64,000 nt of DNA. It comes from Pseudovibrio denitrificans JCM 12308 (GTDB lineage: Bacteria > Pseudomonadota > Alphaproteobacteria > Rhizobiales > Stappiaceae). Positions 1 to 9,363 of this stretch are shown here, one piece after another. The stretch's first letter is position 1. Each line of letters begins with the position of its first letter. The stretch lies in contig NZ_BAZK01000003.1 in the NCBI RefSeq assembly GCF_001310815.1, positions 310,001 to 374,000 on the forward strand. Direction: 5' to 3'. Made by a program: the position numbers and the translations under genes. Under the pieces are notes generated by a model. The model saw only the letters and a program-made list of their open reading frames with translations. It was not told the origin of the DNA and ran no database searches.

Positions 1-309
1 TACTGGCTGCTGCTGCCCGCGCTTCTTACATGGGGGGCTGCGATGCCATTGTTGTTCCTGCCCTCTATGAAGTCATCGGTAGACTCGGTGGAGCTGACAA
101 AGAAAGGGCAGGCGAGTGGGGTGATGATCACCTCTCAGATGCTGGGTGGAACAATCGGCATGTCCATCTCCAGCTCAATATTCCTGTTCACGCAGAGCTA
201 CGAGTTCGTGTTCGGCACCGCAGCAGCTGTGACGCTGCTTTGCTACTTGCTGTGCTATTTCCACTTCGGGAAGGGCATTGAAGCCGCCGATACAAGCAGC
301 TGGGACTGA
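1..309 (+). CDS. MFS drug/proton antiporter, C-terminal fragment
   Basis: The reading frame is open from base 1 and stops with TGA at 307-309, so only about the last 102 residues are present. They contain three hydrophobic stretches separated by a short polar loop with KKGQASGV followed by a glycine/serine-rich helix (GGTIGMSISSSIF). This loop-helix arrangement is usual in the last third of 14-helix DHA2 (EmrB/QacA-type) antiporters of the inner membrane, which export drugs or organic cations in exchange for protons. Substrate cannot be told from this fragment. The family call is moderately sure; the subfamily is inference. Confidence 0.65.
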   Translation, partial: YWLLLPALLTWGAAMPLLFLPSMKSSVDSVELTKKGQASGVMITSQMLGGTIGMSISSSIFLFTQSYEFVFGTAAAVTLLCYLLCYFHFGKGIEAADTSSWD

Positions 310-334
310 TCATCTAACCAGCCCCGCTCAACGC

Positions 335-1660
335 TTAAGCTGCTTGAGAGTACACGCGCTTGCCATCAACATAAGTGGCTGCAATAGCGCGGTCATCACC
401 AAGGATCATCTGGATAAACAGCTGCTCAATCACGTTGTTGGCGTAGGCCATCCGATGCCGGATAAGTGGGGTTGAAAGCGGATCAATAATCGCAAAGTCA
501 GCTTCCATACCCACTTTGATGTTACCGATCCGGTTTTCCTGGTAGAGCGCCTTCGCTGAACCAACGGTTGCCAGATAATACGCCTGTACCGGATGCAGTG
601 AGTATCCCTGCAGCTGAGCCACCTCATAGGCTGTCCGCATGGTGGTCAGCATAGAAAAGCTGGAGCCGCCACCCACATCTGTTGCCAAACCAACGCTGAT
701 CGGTTCGTGCGTAAAGTGCGAGCCGCGCACATCAAACAAGCCGGAACCGATGAAGGTGTTCGAGGTTGGGCAGTGAGCGATTGACGTTCCTGTTTCGTGA
801 ATGAGCGATTTCTCACGATCATTCAGGTAAATGCCGTGCCCAAGAATGCAGCCTTTGCCAAGCAATCCAAAGTGCTCATAAACGCCAACATAATCAGGAT
901 GCTCAGGATAAAGCTCACCAACCCATTCCAGCTCCTGACGGTTTTCAGAGGTATGGGTTTGCAGCAGCACCTCAGGGTGTTCTTTCCAGAGCGCCCCGGT
1001 TGCTTCCATCTGCTCTGGTGTAGAGGTAGGCGCAAACCGTGGAGTGATGGAGTAAAGCGCACGGCCTTGCCCATGCCACTTCTCCAGCAATGCCTTGGAC
1101 TGATCGTAGCCAGTCTGTGCCGTATCGCGCAGGTTTTCTGGCGCATTACGGTCCATCATCACCTTACCGGCAGCAATACGCATGTTGTAACGCGCGGCCT
1201 GCTCAAACAGAGCATCAACGGATTCAGGGTGAATGGTGCAGTAAACAGAAGCGCTGGTGATGCCATTGGCAAAGCTCTGCTGCAAATAAACATCCGCAGC
1301 ACGTCGCGCATATTCAATATCGCCAAACTTGGATTCAGCTGGGAAAGTATAGGTGTTCAGCCACTCAATCAGCTGTGCGCCATAAGAGGCGATCACCTCA
1401 GTCTGCGGATAGTGAACGTGGCAATCCACGAAACCCGGCAGAATGAACTGGCCGCTGTGGTCATGAACCACCGCATCATCCGGCAATGTCTTCAGCAGCT
1501 CAGCTGCATCCCCCACAGCAGTGATCTTGCCGTTTTCAGTTACGACAAGCCCATCAGACCAGTCAGTCAGAGCCTCTGCCGGATTATCGCAAAACGGATC
1601 GCCGCTAAATTGAAATACATGGCCGCGAAGCGCTGTAATCGTCCGTACAGTCTCTTGCAT
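335..1660 (-). CDS. guaD: Guanine deaminase
   Basis: 441 residues, the normal length for bacterial GuaD. It hydrolyses guanine to xanthine and ammonia in the cytoplasm, feeding purine salvage or catabolism. The amidohydrolase fold is clear: the metal-binding motif PGFVDCHVHYPQ lies near residue 75, followed by the GuaD-typical QLIEWLNTYTFP; later metal or substrate residues appear in LQTHTSE, GHGIYL, SIAHCPTSN and LATDVGGG. The start ATG at 1660 gives MQETVRTI. It is transcribed away from the ACT-domain gene and converges with the MFS gene. No other purine gene is in the window. Confidence 0.93.
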   Translation of the reverse strand: MQETVRTITALRGHVFQFSGDPFCDNPAEALTDWSDGLVVTENGKITAVGDAAELLKTLPDDAVVHDHSGQFILPGFVDCHVHYPQTEVIASYGAQLIEWLNTYTFPAESKFGDIEYARRAADVYLQQSFANGITSASVYCTIHPESVDALFEQAARYNMRIAAGKVMMDRNAPENLRDTAQTGYDQSKALLEKWHGQGRALYSITPRFAPTSTPEQMEATGALWKEHPEVLLQTHTSENRQELEWVGELYPEHPDYVGVYEHFGLLGKGCILGHGIYLNDREKSLIHETGTSIAHCPTSNTFIGSGLFDVRGSHFTHEPISVGLATDVGGGSSFSMLTTMRTAYEVAQLQGYSLHPVQAYYLATVGSAKALYQENRIGNIKVGMEADFAIIDPLSTPLIRHRMAYANNVIEQLFIQMILGDDRAIAATYVDGKRVYSQAA

Positions 1661-1779
1661 CAGATCTTCCCCGGGAATTGAACCAAACAGCCATAACTAA
1701 CGTAATTTCCGGCATGGAGCGAGGGGAAATACGTAGTTACCCGGGAGAGATCTGAGAACAACGTGATGCGAGTAAGAGA

Positions 1780-2312
1780 TCAGTCCTCTTCTACTGCTGC
1801 TTCATTGAGTTCAACGTCAATCATCAGGTCAGCCGCAATTCCTTCAAGCGCCTCAGACACTTCTGTCGGAGACAGGTGAGGCGGTATGATAATGCGGGCG
1901 TTTGCGCGGAACATCAGATCACCGCTCATGGAACCCGGCTCAACCAGTGATTCCAGAGTTTCAATGCTCACATGCAAATCTGCCAGTACGCTGGAAACGC
2001 GGCTGATCATGCCGGGTTGATCCTGCCCCAGAATATGAAGAAGCGCATGAGCACCAGCCGGAGCATCGCCCGTGTTGTGCTCGTGAATGCCGATGGTCAG
2101 ACCCAGCGTTTCAAGCTTGATCAAGCTGCTGAGAGATCCGCTGCCTGTGCTTTTTCAACATGCACACGAACAATCCCTGCAAACTGACCTCCCAAACGAG
2201 AAAGGGAACTATCGATCCAGTTTGCCTTGTGATCAGCAACCACCTTGGAGATTTCACCAACCAGACCTGGGCGGTCATCAGCAACGACGGTGAGGACAAG
2301 CTCTTTTTTCAT
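1780..2312 (-). CDS. Two-ACT-domain regulator, GcvR-like (frameshifted)
   Basis: Two abutting minus-strand reading frames together give one protein of about 177 residues. The first part (2312 to 2121, MKKELVLTVVADDRPGLV...) is an N-terminal ACT domain; the second (2124 to 1780) holds a second ACT domain with HILGQDQPGMISRVSSVLA. This two-ACT layout is that of the glycine cleavage system transcriptional repressor GcvR and its relatives, which act by binding ligand or a partner regulator rather than DNA. The frames meet at a TTGA overlap (2121-2124); adding one T there joins SAA directly to LIKLETLGLTIG. A one-base sequence error is therefore likelier than two genes or a pseudogene. No gcv gene is nearby, so the regulated target is unknown. 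Confidence 0.7.
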
Positions 2313-2746
2313 AACGCATTCTCCACAAAAGCGACCCTCTTAATAGGCTGGGGCCTGTCTATAATAGCAATGCCAGATGCAGGTGTAAGTCAAACACTTC
2401 GATCAAGTTCCCCGTAATTTTGCACCTAAGAAAACCTCTGGTATCGACCAATTGCGCAAATTATCAGCTTGCTATCTCCAGGGGGGGCAACTAGCGTGCT
2501 CCACGTAAAACTATGGACGGCGTCCCGTGACGGACTGAAATGGATTTCGGGGGCGGTCGACCCACATCGGGGACCAGAATCGAAGCTGTCTGACGAAGTA
2601 ATGTGTGAAGCTGCGGACCATTGGCGCGCGGCTGATGTTCTATTTCGTCGGTCCATCTATTGTCTTTGCGACGTCTCCTTAAATGACAGCGGAACCCCCT
2701 GTTGCCTTTGGCAACGGAAGGCACTGCTGCATGTTGGAGATAGAAC
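2313..2746. other. Intergenic region ahead of the corrin cluster
   Basis: 434 bases with no convincing gene on either strand. A perfect 6-bp hairpin (GTTGCC-TTT-GGCAAC, 2701-2715) sits about 31 bases before the next start codon. Because a B12 pathway starts here I looked for a cobalamin riboswitch; the conserved CCCCGCAACTGT-type core and the downstream GCCACTG element are not present. The stretch presumably holds the promoter of the cluster, but I cannot assign boxes. Confidence 0.5.
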
Positions 2747-3010
2747 ATGTCTTATTATTTGAAGCCTGTGCTCCTTGCCGGAGTAATGGGTCTTTCCTCG
2801 TCTGCTGCCTTTGCACATGCTGGTCATTTGGGCGAGCTCGCAGGCCACAGCCACTGGATTGGTATCGCTGCTGTCACAGGTGCAGCAATTATCGCCGGAT
2901 TAGCAGCCAAAGCCAAAAAGCGATCCGCATCTGCTGAAGAAACCACACCAGATGCCGCCGAGACTGATGGCGGTCTCACTCCAGAAAGCGCAGAAGCAGA
3001 GCCAGCATAA
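2747..3010 (+). CDS. Small membrane protein of the corrin cluster
   Basis: 87 residues. An N-terminal signal or membrane segment (residues 6-23) ends at AFAHAGHLGELAGHSHW, a histidine-rich stretch, followed by a second hydrophobic helix (residues 36-51) and an acidic tail of Glu, Ala and Thr. The ATG is preceded by TTGGAGATAGAAC, a good ribosome binding site. It overlaps the cbiX start by one base (TAATG), so the two are co-translated. The position and histidines suggest metal handling for cobalt insertion, but that is inference; the family resembles small uncharacterised proteins (DUF6732-like) found beside B12 genes. Confidence 0.6.
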   Translation: MSYYLKPVLLAGVMGLSSSAAFAHAGHLGELAGHSHWIGIAAVTGAAIIAGLAAKAKKRSASAEETTPDAAETDGGLTPESAEAEPA

Positions 3011-4125
3011 TGACGAAAAAAACAGAAGAAAAACTCGGCGTCATGATCTGCGGACATGGCAGTCGAAACAGAGGTGCAGTCGCCGAATTTGCACGCCTTG
3101 CAGAGGGTATTCGTGAAAGATTTCCTGAGTTGCCAGTGGACTATGGCTATCTGGAATTTGCGAACCCAGTGATCCATTCAGGTCTGGACAATCTGCGAGA
3201 GCAGGGCTGCACGCGCATTCTGGCTGTTCCGGGCATGCTGTTTGCTGCTGGGCACGCGAAAAATGATATCCCCTCCGTGCTCAACACTTATCAGGCCAAG
3301 CATCCTGAAGTGTCTATCGAGTATGGCCGCGAGCTTGCCGTCGACACCCGTATGGTACAGGCTGCTGGTGCACGCATTCAGGAAGCGATTGATGCAGCGG
3401 GTCCTGATGTGAAGCCGGAAGAAACCTTGCTGATGGTTGTCGGCCGCGGTGCATCAGATCCGGACGCAAACTCCAACGTCGCGAAAATCACCCGCATGCT
3501 GTGGGAAGGCTTCGGCTTTGGTTGGGCAGAAACCTGCTACTCCGGCGTAACTTTCCCGCTGGTTGAACCGGGTTTGGAGCATGCCGTCAAGCTTGGCTAC
3601 AAGCGGATCATCGTGTTCCCGTACTTCCTGTTCACTGGCGTCTTGGTTCAGCGCATCTACAACTTCACCGATGATGTTGCCGCACGCCATCCGGATATCG
3701 AGTTCATCAAGGCAGGCTATCTCAATGACCATCCAAAGGTCATCGACACAATGCAGGAGCGTGTCACAGAGATCCTTGAGGGCTCTAACAACATGAACTG
3801 CCAGCTCTGCAAATACAGAGAGCAGGTGCTCGGGTTTGAGGCAGAGATCGGCCTGCCGCAGGAAAGCCACCACCACCACGTGGAAGGCTTGGGTGATGAG
3901 GCTGAGTGCAAGCTGTGCGATGTGACGTGCACAGGTGAGTGCGACAGCAAAGGTGCGCACTCCCATGATCATGCGCACAGCCATTCTCACGACCATAACT
4001 ACGGGCATGGACACCATCACCACCACCATCATGGTGATGACCATGGGCATGATCACCATCATCATCCCTATCCGCATGCAGATCACCCTCTCGGGCCAAA
4101 ATCCATGTTGAAGGATGATGCCTGA
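3010..4125 (+). CDS. cbiX: Sirohydrochlorin cobaltochelatase CbiX, long form with His-rich tail
   Basis: 371 residues. CbiX inserts Co2+ into sirohydrochlorin, the first committed step of the cobalt-early B12 route. Two tandem CbiX domains are visible: residues about 10-115 (ICGHGSRNRG, then AAGHAKNDIP) and 140-255 (VVGRGASDPDAN, VFPYFLFTGVL). The C-terminal third is unusual but matches long CbiX proteins: an MNCQLC motif near residue 261, a second cysteine cluster CKLCDVTCTGEC, and a run of more than 30 histidines mixed with Asp and Gly near 315-360. Long CbiX of Bacillus carries an Fe-S centre at an equivalent MxCxxC motif; a similar centre here is inference. The His tail probably binds cobalt or nickel. 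Confidence 0.9.
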   Translation: MTKKTEEKLGVMICGHGSRNRGAVAEFARLAEGIRERFPELPVDYGYLEFANPVIHSGLDNLREQGCTRILAVPGMLFAAGHAKNDIPSVLNTYQAKHPEVSIEYGRELAVDTRMVQAAGARIQEAIDAAGPDVKPEETLLMVVGRGASDPDANSNVAKITRMLWEGFGFGWAETCYSGVTFPLVEPGLEHAVKLGYKRIIVFPYFLFTGVLVQRIYNFTDDVAARHPDIEFIKAGYLNDHPKVIDTMQERVTEILEGSNNMNCQLCKYREQVLGFEAEIGLPQESHHHHVEGLGDEAECKLCDVTCTGECDSKGAHSHDHAHSHSHDHNYGHGHHHHHHHGDDHGHDHHHHPYPHADHPLGPKSMLKDDA

Positions 4126-4127
4126 GT

Positions 4128-4814
4128 ATGGGCCGGAACATAAATGATGAGGTTCTGGCACCCTACGATTACATTAAGGATCCTGCTGAAATCTATCGGC
4201 AGTCCTTTTCCATCGTACGGGGGGAGGCTGAACTTGAAAGCCTGCCAGAAAACCTGAGGCCTATCGCAGTTCGCCTGATCCACTCCTGTGGGATGACCGA
4301 CATCCCGCAGGACTTGGCGTTTTCTGAAGATGTTGTCGCAAAGGCCAATGAAGCTTTGCAAAATGGCGCTTCGGTTCTGACGGATGTGGAGATGGTTGCT
4401 CACGGGGTGATCCGTAAATATCTGCCAGCAAACAATCAGGTCATCTGCACTCTGAACGAGGCAGAAGTTCCTGAACTGGCAAAACAGCTTGGTACGACAA
4501 GATCAGCTGCTGCCGTTGAACTCTGGAAACCGCATTTGGATGGTGCTGTGGTTGCCATCGGCAATGCGCCGACTGCTCTGTTCCATCTGCTGGAGATGAT
4601 AGCAAGAGGCGCTCCCAAACCGGCAGCAATTCTCGGCTTCCCGGTTGGTTTTGTTGGTGCAGCAGAGTCCAAACAAGCATTGGCAGAAAGCACGCTCGGC
4701 TTACCGTTTCTCACCCTATTAGGGCGCAGAGGTGGCTCCGCAATCGCAGCAGCTGCAGTCAATGCGATGGCCGCAGGCCTGCCCGAAGAAAAGAGCCCGG
4801 AGGCATCAAAATGA
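4128..4814 (+). CDS. cobH: Precorrin-8X / cobalt-precorrin-8 methylmutase
   Basis: 228 residues, typical for CobH/CbiC. It moves the methyl group from C11 to C12 to give (cobalt-)hydrogenobyrinate. The catalytic histidine lies in RLIHSCGMTD, and the conserved NAPTALFHLLEMI and GFPVGFVGAAESK segments of the substrate pocket are intact. The ATG follows the cbiX stop by two bases with AAGGATG upstream. Its last four bases overlap the cobL start (ATGA). In this cluster, with CbiX and CbiD, the true substrate is probably cobalt-precorrin-8 (CbiC activity). Confidence 0.93.
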   Translation: MGRNINDEVLAPYDYIKDPAEIYRQSFSIVRGEAELESLPENLRPIAVRLIHSCGMTDIPQDLAFSEDVVAKANEALQNGASVLTDVEMVAHGVIRKYLPANNQVICTLNEAEVPELAKQLGTTRSAAAVELWKPHLDGAVVAIGNAPTALFHLLEMIARGAPKPAAILGFPVGFVGAAESKQALAESTLGLPFLTLLGRRGGSAIAAAAVNAMAAGLPEEKSPEASK

Positions 4815-6036
4815 GCAGTCAAACTGCACCTTGGCTCACAATTATCGGTATTGGTGAGGATGGTTTTGATGGCCTATCCCCCGCAGCCCAATCAGCCTGC
4901 AATCAGCATCTCTGATTTACGGCGGAGCCAGACATCTGGAGCTTCTGAATGGAGCTACACGGGATATCTCCTGTGAGATGAAGGCATGGCCATCTCCCCT
5001 CACAAAGGGCATTGAAGAGCTTGCATCGCACGGCGGTCAGAATACGGTTGTCCTCGCGACGGGAGATCCGCAATGGTTCGGTATCGGAGCAACGCTGCAT
5101 CGTCAGTTCAGTGCTGAGGAAATTGAGGTCATTCCGCACCTCTCAGCCTTCTCGTTGACTGCAAGCCGCTTGGGGTGGTCTCTGCAAAATGTGGAAACGC
5201 TCAGCCTGCATGGACGGCCTTTAGATACCCTGCGCGGATTCCTCTACCCGGGAGCTCGGATTATCGCGCTCACATCAAACGGTGCTGCACCGGGAGAGAT
5301 TGCCGATCTGCTCGCAGATGAAGGTTACGGCGCGAGCTCTCTAACTGTTCTTGAGCATCTCGGTGGACCTCAAGAGAAAGTAAGCTCCTGCGAAGCTGAA
5401 GAGTACAACGGTGAAGCTGCTGAGTTGAACACCGTCGCAATTGAAGCCAAGCCGATCCCCAACACCCCTGTTTTGTCACGCACGCCGGGCCTACCGGATT
5501 CTGCCTTCCGGCACGATGGTAAGATGACCAAGCAGGAAGTACGTGCAGTCACGCTTGCCAAACTTGCCCCTATTCCGGGCCAACTCCTGTGGGACATCGG
5601 CGCAGGCAGTGGGTCCATCGGCATTGAGTGGCTCCGTGCTGCAAAAGATACAAAGGCAGTCGCCATCGAACCGTTGGAAAAGCGACGCGTGTTCATTCGT
5701 GGCAACGCCGCCGCTCTGGGCACGCCTCAACTCCAACTCGTTGAGGGCAAAGCGCCTGAGGCACTTGATAATTTGCCGCAGCCAGATGCGATTTTTGTTG
5801 GAGGTGGCCTGACGTCAACAGGTATACTCAAAACATGCTTTGACGCACTGCCATCAGGAGGTCGCTTGGTTGCCAACGCTGTAACTCTGGAAGGAGAGCA
5901 GGTGTTGGCCGAGGGCTGGAAAAAGTTCGGCGGAGAACTGTGCCGGATTGCAATCTCCAGAGCGGATCCCATCGGTGGTCTCACGGGCTGGCGTCCTTTG
6001 ATGCCGGTGACACAATGGAGCTTGGTGAAGTCATGA
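4811..6036 (+). CDS. cobL: Precorrin-6Y methyltransferase/decarboxylase CobL (CbiE-CbiT fusion; frameshifted)
   Basis: About 409 residues once corrected. CobL methylates C5 and C15 and decarboxylates the C12 acetate of precorrin-6B or its cobalt form. The N-terminal CbiE domain shows IIGIGEDGFDGLSPAAQSA, then after the shift SLIYGGARHLELL and ATGDPQWFGIG; the C-terminal CbiT domain has the SAM loop DIGAGSGSIGIEW. The frame starting at the ATG at 4811 stops at 4913-4915, and the downstream frame lacks its own start. One extra C in the GCCTG at 4895-4899 joins them exactly. I read this as a sequence error. It overlaps cobH and cobI by four bases each. Confidence 0.87.
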
Positions 6037-6755
6037 CTGGTACGCTTTATGGCGTTGGTCTTGGACCAGGAGATCCTGAGCTTTTGACATTGAAAGCTCA
6101 CCGGCTCATTTGCTCCGCAAAAACACTCGCCTATCCCGCAGCCGTTGGAGTGCCAAGCTTCGCTCGCCAAATAGCGGCGCAGTATATCCAAGAGGGAACC
6201 TCTGAGATCCCGATTGAAATGCCTATGAAGGTAGAGCGGTTCCCGGCCAAAGAAATCTATGATCAGGCGGCAGAAACAATCTCGGTCAAGCTGCAAGCTG
6301 GTGAGGATGTCGTCGTCCTGTGCGAAGGCGATCCATTCCTCTATGGGTCCTTCATGTACCTCTACGAGCGCTTGAGGGGCGACTTCGCCTGCGAAATCGT
6401 GCCGGGCGTTTCATCCGTGAATGCCTGTGCTGCTGCTCTGGGAAGACCGCTCGCAGCTCGCAATGAAGTGCTCACCATCATTCCGGGCCCATTGGTAGAT
6501 GAGCAGCTTGAGCAGCGGATTATGCAGTCGGATGCCTTCGTCATCATGAAGGTTGGACGCCATCTGCCCCGCGTGAAAGCACTGCTCGAAAAACTGGGAT
6601 TACTTGGTGCTGCCGGATACGTTGAACGCGCGACCCTGCCGGAAATGGTGGTGTCCCGCTTGGCGGACTATCCAAACGAAACCGCACCGTATTTTTCAAT
6701 GATAATTGTCTATAAGGGAGAAGAGGCATGGACGTTGCACCCGCAATCGTTGTGA
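6033..6755 (+). CDS. cobI: Precorrin-2 / cobalt-factor II C20-methyltransferase
   Basis: 240 residues from the ATG at 6033, which overlaps the cobL stop (ATGA); an upstream in-frame extension runs entirely inside cobL and is not used. CobI/CbiL adds the C20 methyl group from SAM. Class III methyltransferase motifs are clear: GVGLGPGDPELLTLKA near the N-terminus, CEGDPFLYGSFMY in the middle and EIVPGVSSVNACAA for the SAM site. Its end overlaps the start of the next gene by 28 bases, so translation is coupled. With CbiX in the operon the likely substrate is cobalt-factor II. Confidence 0.93.
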   Translation: MTGTLYGVGLGPGDPELLTLKAHRLICSAKTLAYPAAVGVPSFARQIAAQYIQEGTSEIPIEMPMKVERFPAKEIYDQAAETISVKLQAGEDVVVLCEGDPFLYGSFMYLYERLRGDFACEIVPGVSSVNACAAALGRPLAARNEVLTIIPGPLVDEQLEQRIMQSDAFVIMKVGRHLPRVKALLEKLGLLGAAGYVERATLPEMVVSRLADYPNETAPYFSMIIVYKGEEAWTLHPQSL

Positions 6756-8579
6756 TCAGCCCGGTCGCTTTAAAAACGGCTCAGAAGCTCTCCACTGTTC
6801 TGGATGAAAGCCTCATTCACGGCTTTGCACGACGCGGCTCAAAGCCCAACGTCGATTATCATCTGTCCTTCTCGGAACCGATGGACCATCTGCGTTCCTT
6901 GTTCCAGTCAGGCACACCAATCATCGGCATCTGTGCTGCCGGAATTCTCATCCGCGCTCTTGCGCCAGTCCTGGCTGAAAAGCGCAATGAGCCGCCGGTA
7001 ATTGCAGTATCTGAAGACGGCTCAAGCGTTGTGCCCTTGTTGGGCGGCCACCGCGGAGCAAATGCTCTCGCTCACGAGATTGCAGAGATCCTGAAAGGTC
7101 ACGCTGCCATCACCACGGCAGGCGATAACGTCTTCGGTGTTGCGCTGGATGATCCCCCAGAGCTGGACACTCGCCAACCCAACAGATGCCAAGTCAGTGA
7201 TGGCCCACATGCTGGCAGGCGATACCGTGAAGCTCTCAGGGCAAGCGGGTTGGCTGGAAGCTGCAACCCTTCCTGTCGCTGAGGATGCCGATCTGGAAAT
7301 TGTTGCGACAGAAGAACCTCAGGATGGACATCACGGAAAGCTGGTGTTCCACCCGCAAACACATGTGGTGGGCCTCGGCTGCTCACGGGGTTGTTCGCTG
7401 GAAGAGCTTGATGATCTTCTCCAGAAGGGATTGGAACAAGCGAACATCTCAATCGGTGCCGTTGCTGCCTTTGCCAGTATCGACCTGAAGGCCGATGAAG
7501 TGGCAATGAACAAGCTCGCAGCCCGCTACAATAAGCCTTTCCGCCTGTTCACTGCTGAGGAGCTCAACGAACATAAGGAGCGCCTGCAAAATCCATCAGA
7601 CGTAGTTTTTGCTGAAGTTGGTTGCTATGGCGTCAGTGAAGGCTCTGCCCTGGCTGGTGTCGGGTCAATTGGCACCCTCGTGTTGGAAAAGCAGAAAACA
7701 GCAAACGCCACAGTCGCCATTGCCAAAGCATCAGCTCCAATCAACCACGAAAAGATTGGCCGTGCCAGAGGCCGCCTGCACGTGATCGGCATCGGTCCGG
7801 GGCAGGAAGCGTGGCGCACGCCAGAAGCCTCCAGCTGGTTGGCTGAAGCGGATGAAGTGGTTGGTTACGGCCTCTATCTGGATCTGGTTTCCTCACTTAT
7901 CCGAGGCAAACAACGCCATGCTTTCCCTCTGGGCGCTGAAGAAGAACGCGTCCGCTTTGCGCTCGAAAGAGCGGGACAAGGCCACAACGTAGCACTGGTT
8001 TGTTCCGGAGATTCAGGTGTTTATGCCATGGGTGCTCTGGTCTTCGAACTGCTCGACCGCCCACAGGAAAACGGCGGTGTCAGCGATGCGGCTCGCCGCG
8101 TTGAAGTTGCGTCTGCTCCGGGTATTTCAGCCATGATTGCTCTCAGCAACCGCATTGGAGCGCCGCTCGGCCATGACTTCTGCGCCATCTCCCTGTCAGA
8201 TCTTCTGACACCATGGGAGACAATCCAGCAGCGTCTGGAAGGAGCCGCAATCGGTGACTTCGTGATTGGGTTCTACAATCCGGTCTCCAAACGCCGCCGC
8301 ACGCAGCTGGCTTGGGCACGAGAAAAACTGCTCGAACATCGCCCTGAAAACACACCTGTCATTCTTGGCTCCAACATCGGGCGCGAGGATGAAGCCATCT
8401 CCACGACCACCCTAAAGGATCTCAAGGTCGATGATGTGGACATGCTGACCACCGTAATTGTGGGATGCAGCCAGACCCGACTGGGCGGGGACGGCCAGTC
8501 TCTGCACTTCGTCTACACACCGCGTGGTTACGCGAAGAAGATCGACGCACCGACCAAAGAAACGGAGACTGTAGCGTGA
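6728..8579 (+). CDS. cobJ: CbiG-CobJ fusion: cobalt-precorrin-5A hydrolase / precorrin-3B C17-methyltransferase (frameshifted)
   Basis: About 616 residues when repaired. The N-terminal half (from MDVAPAIVVI, ribosome site GGGAGAAGAGGC) is CbiG: GICAAGILIRALAP, PLLGGHRGANALA, then the CbiG C-terminal/CobE-like domain with VGLGCSRGCSLEEL. The second half is CobJ/CbiH: GIGPGQEAWRTPEA, VCSGDSGVYAMGAL and FVIGFYNPVSKRR. CbiG opens the ring lactone and releases acetaldehyde in the cobalt-early route; CbiH/CobJ carries out C17 methylation with ring contraction. The upstream frame runs off at 7282 while the downstream one is open from before 7137. Removing one C from the CCCCC at 7154-7158 gives DDPQSWTLANP and restores one frame: the only one-base gain among the shifts here. 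Confidence 0.87.
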
Positions 8580-9354
8580 CGGTTCATTTTATTGGGGCAG
8601 GGCCGGGGGATCCCGAGCTGATCACTGTGCGAGCGCTAAGGCTTATCGAAACCTGCAAAGTCTGTCTCTACGCCGGTTCGCTGGTGCCACCTGCAATTGT
8701 CGAGGCAGCGCCGGATGATGCGCTCGTTATGGATACAGCTTCCATGACCTTGGATGAGATCATCGATGAGATCGCTAAGGCTCACGAAAAAGGCTGGATG
8801 TTGCTCGTGTTCACTCCGGCGATCCATCCATATACGGCGCAACTGCAGAGCAAATGCGCCGCTTGGATGAGCTGGGCATTGAGTACGATGTGACCCCCGG
8901 CGTCCCTGCCTTCGCAGCAGCTGCGGCTGCGTTGAAAACGGAACTGACGATTCCGGAAATCGCGCAGAGCATCATCATCACCCGAACCTCAATGCAATCC
9001 TCTGGCATGCCCGAGGGTGAGGATCTGGAAACCTTGGGGCGTTCTGGAGCAACTCTGGCAATTCACTTATCTGTCAGAAACTTGGGCGAGATCTATCGCA
9101 AGCTCTCACCGCTTTACGGTGAGGATTGCCCGGTAATCATCGCTTATCGCGTGGGCTGGCCGGATGAGGCATTCATTCATGGAACCCTGGCAGATATCCG
9201 TGAGAAGGCGAAAGCTGCGAAGATCACCAGAACTGCACTTATCTTCGTTGGTCCGGCCTTGAAAGCGGGCAAGGAATTTCGTGACAGCGCACTTTACGAC
9301 GCCAACCACGTGCATGTTCTAAGGCCAAAAAAGAAGGCAAAAGCGACAGCCTGA
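8576..9354 (+). CDS. cobM: Precorrin-4 / cobalt-precorrin-4 C11-methyltransferase (frameshifted)
   Basis: About 259 residues when repaired, normal for CobM/CbiF. The start is GTG at 8576, overlapping the cobJ stop (GTGA). It methylates C11 using SAM. Motifs are FIGAGPGDPELIT at the N-terminus, VHSGDPSIYGA in the middle and DVTPGVPAFAAAAAAL for the SAM pocket. The first frame drifts into nonsense after AHEKGW and stops at 8891-8893. One more A in the run at 8787-8791 gives EKRLDVARVHSGDPS and rejoins the second frame. This again points to a homopolymer error. It ends nine bases before convergent cobB. Confidence 0.87.
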
Positions 9355-9363
9355 TCAGCTAAA

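Noticed and set aside
1780-2124. Programmed frameshift or translational coupling in the ACT-domain gene
   Set aside because: There is no slippery heptamer or downstream pseudoknot, and the same kind of one-base loss occurs in many unrelated genes in the window.
2313-2746. Cobalamin riboswitch ahead of the corrin cluster
   Set aside because: The conserved CCCCGCAACTGT-type core, the B12-box pairing and GCCACTG are missing. GGCACTG at 2720 and a small hairpin are not enough.
2469-2762. 97-codon plus-strand reading frame
   Set aside because: No ribosome site, no family resemblance, and it runs into the start of the small membrane protein gene.
3930-4090. Low-complexity CAT/CAC repeat as a microsatellite
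   Set aside because: The repeat encodes the His-rich tail of CbiX in frame and is explained by protein function.
7137-8579. Separate cobJ gene starting at GTG 7137
   Set aside because: Its first 170 residues complete CbiG, so the apparent start is only the point where the second frame opens. One protein is more likely.
8854-9354. Separate short cobM fragment starting at ATG 8854
   Set aside because: This ATG encodes the middle of the conserved EQMRRLDEL block; the upstream frame supplies the missing half after one added A.
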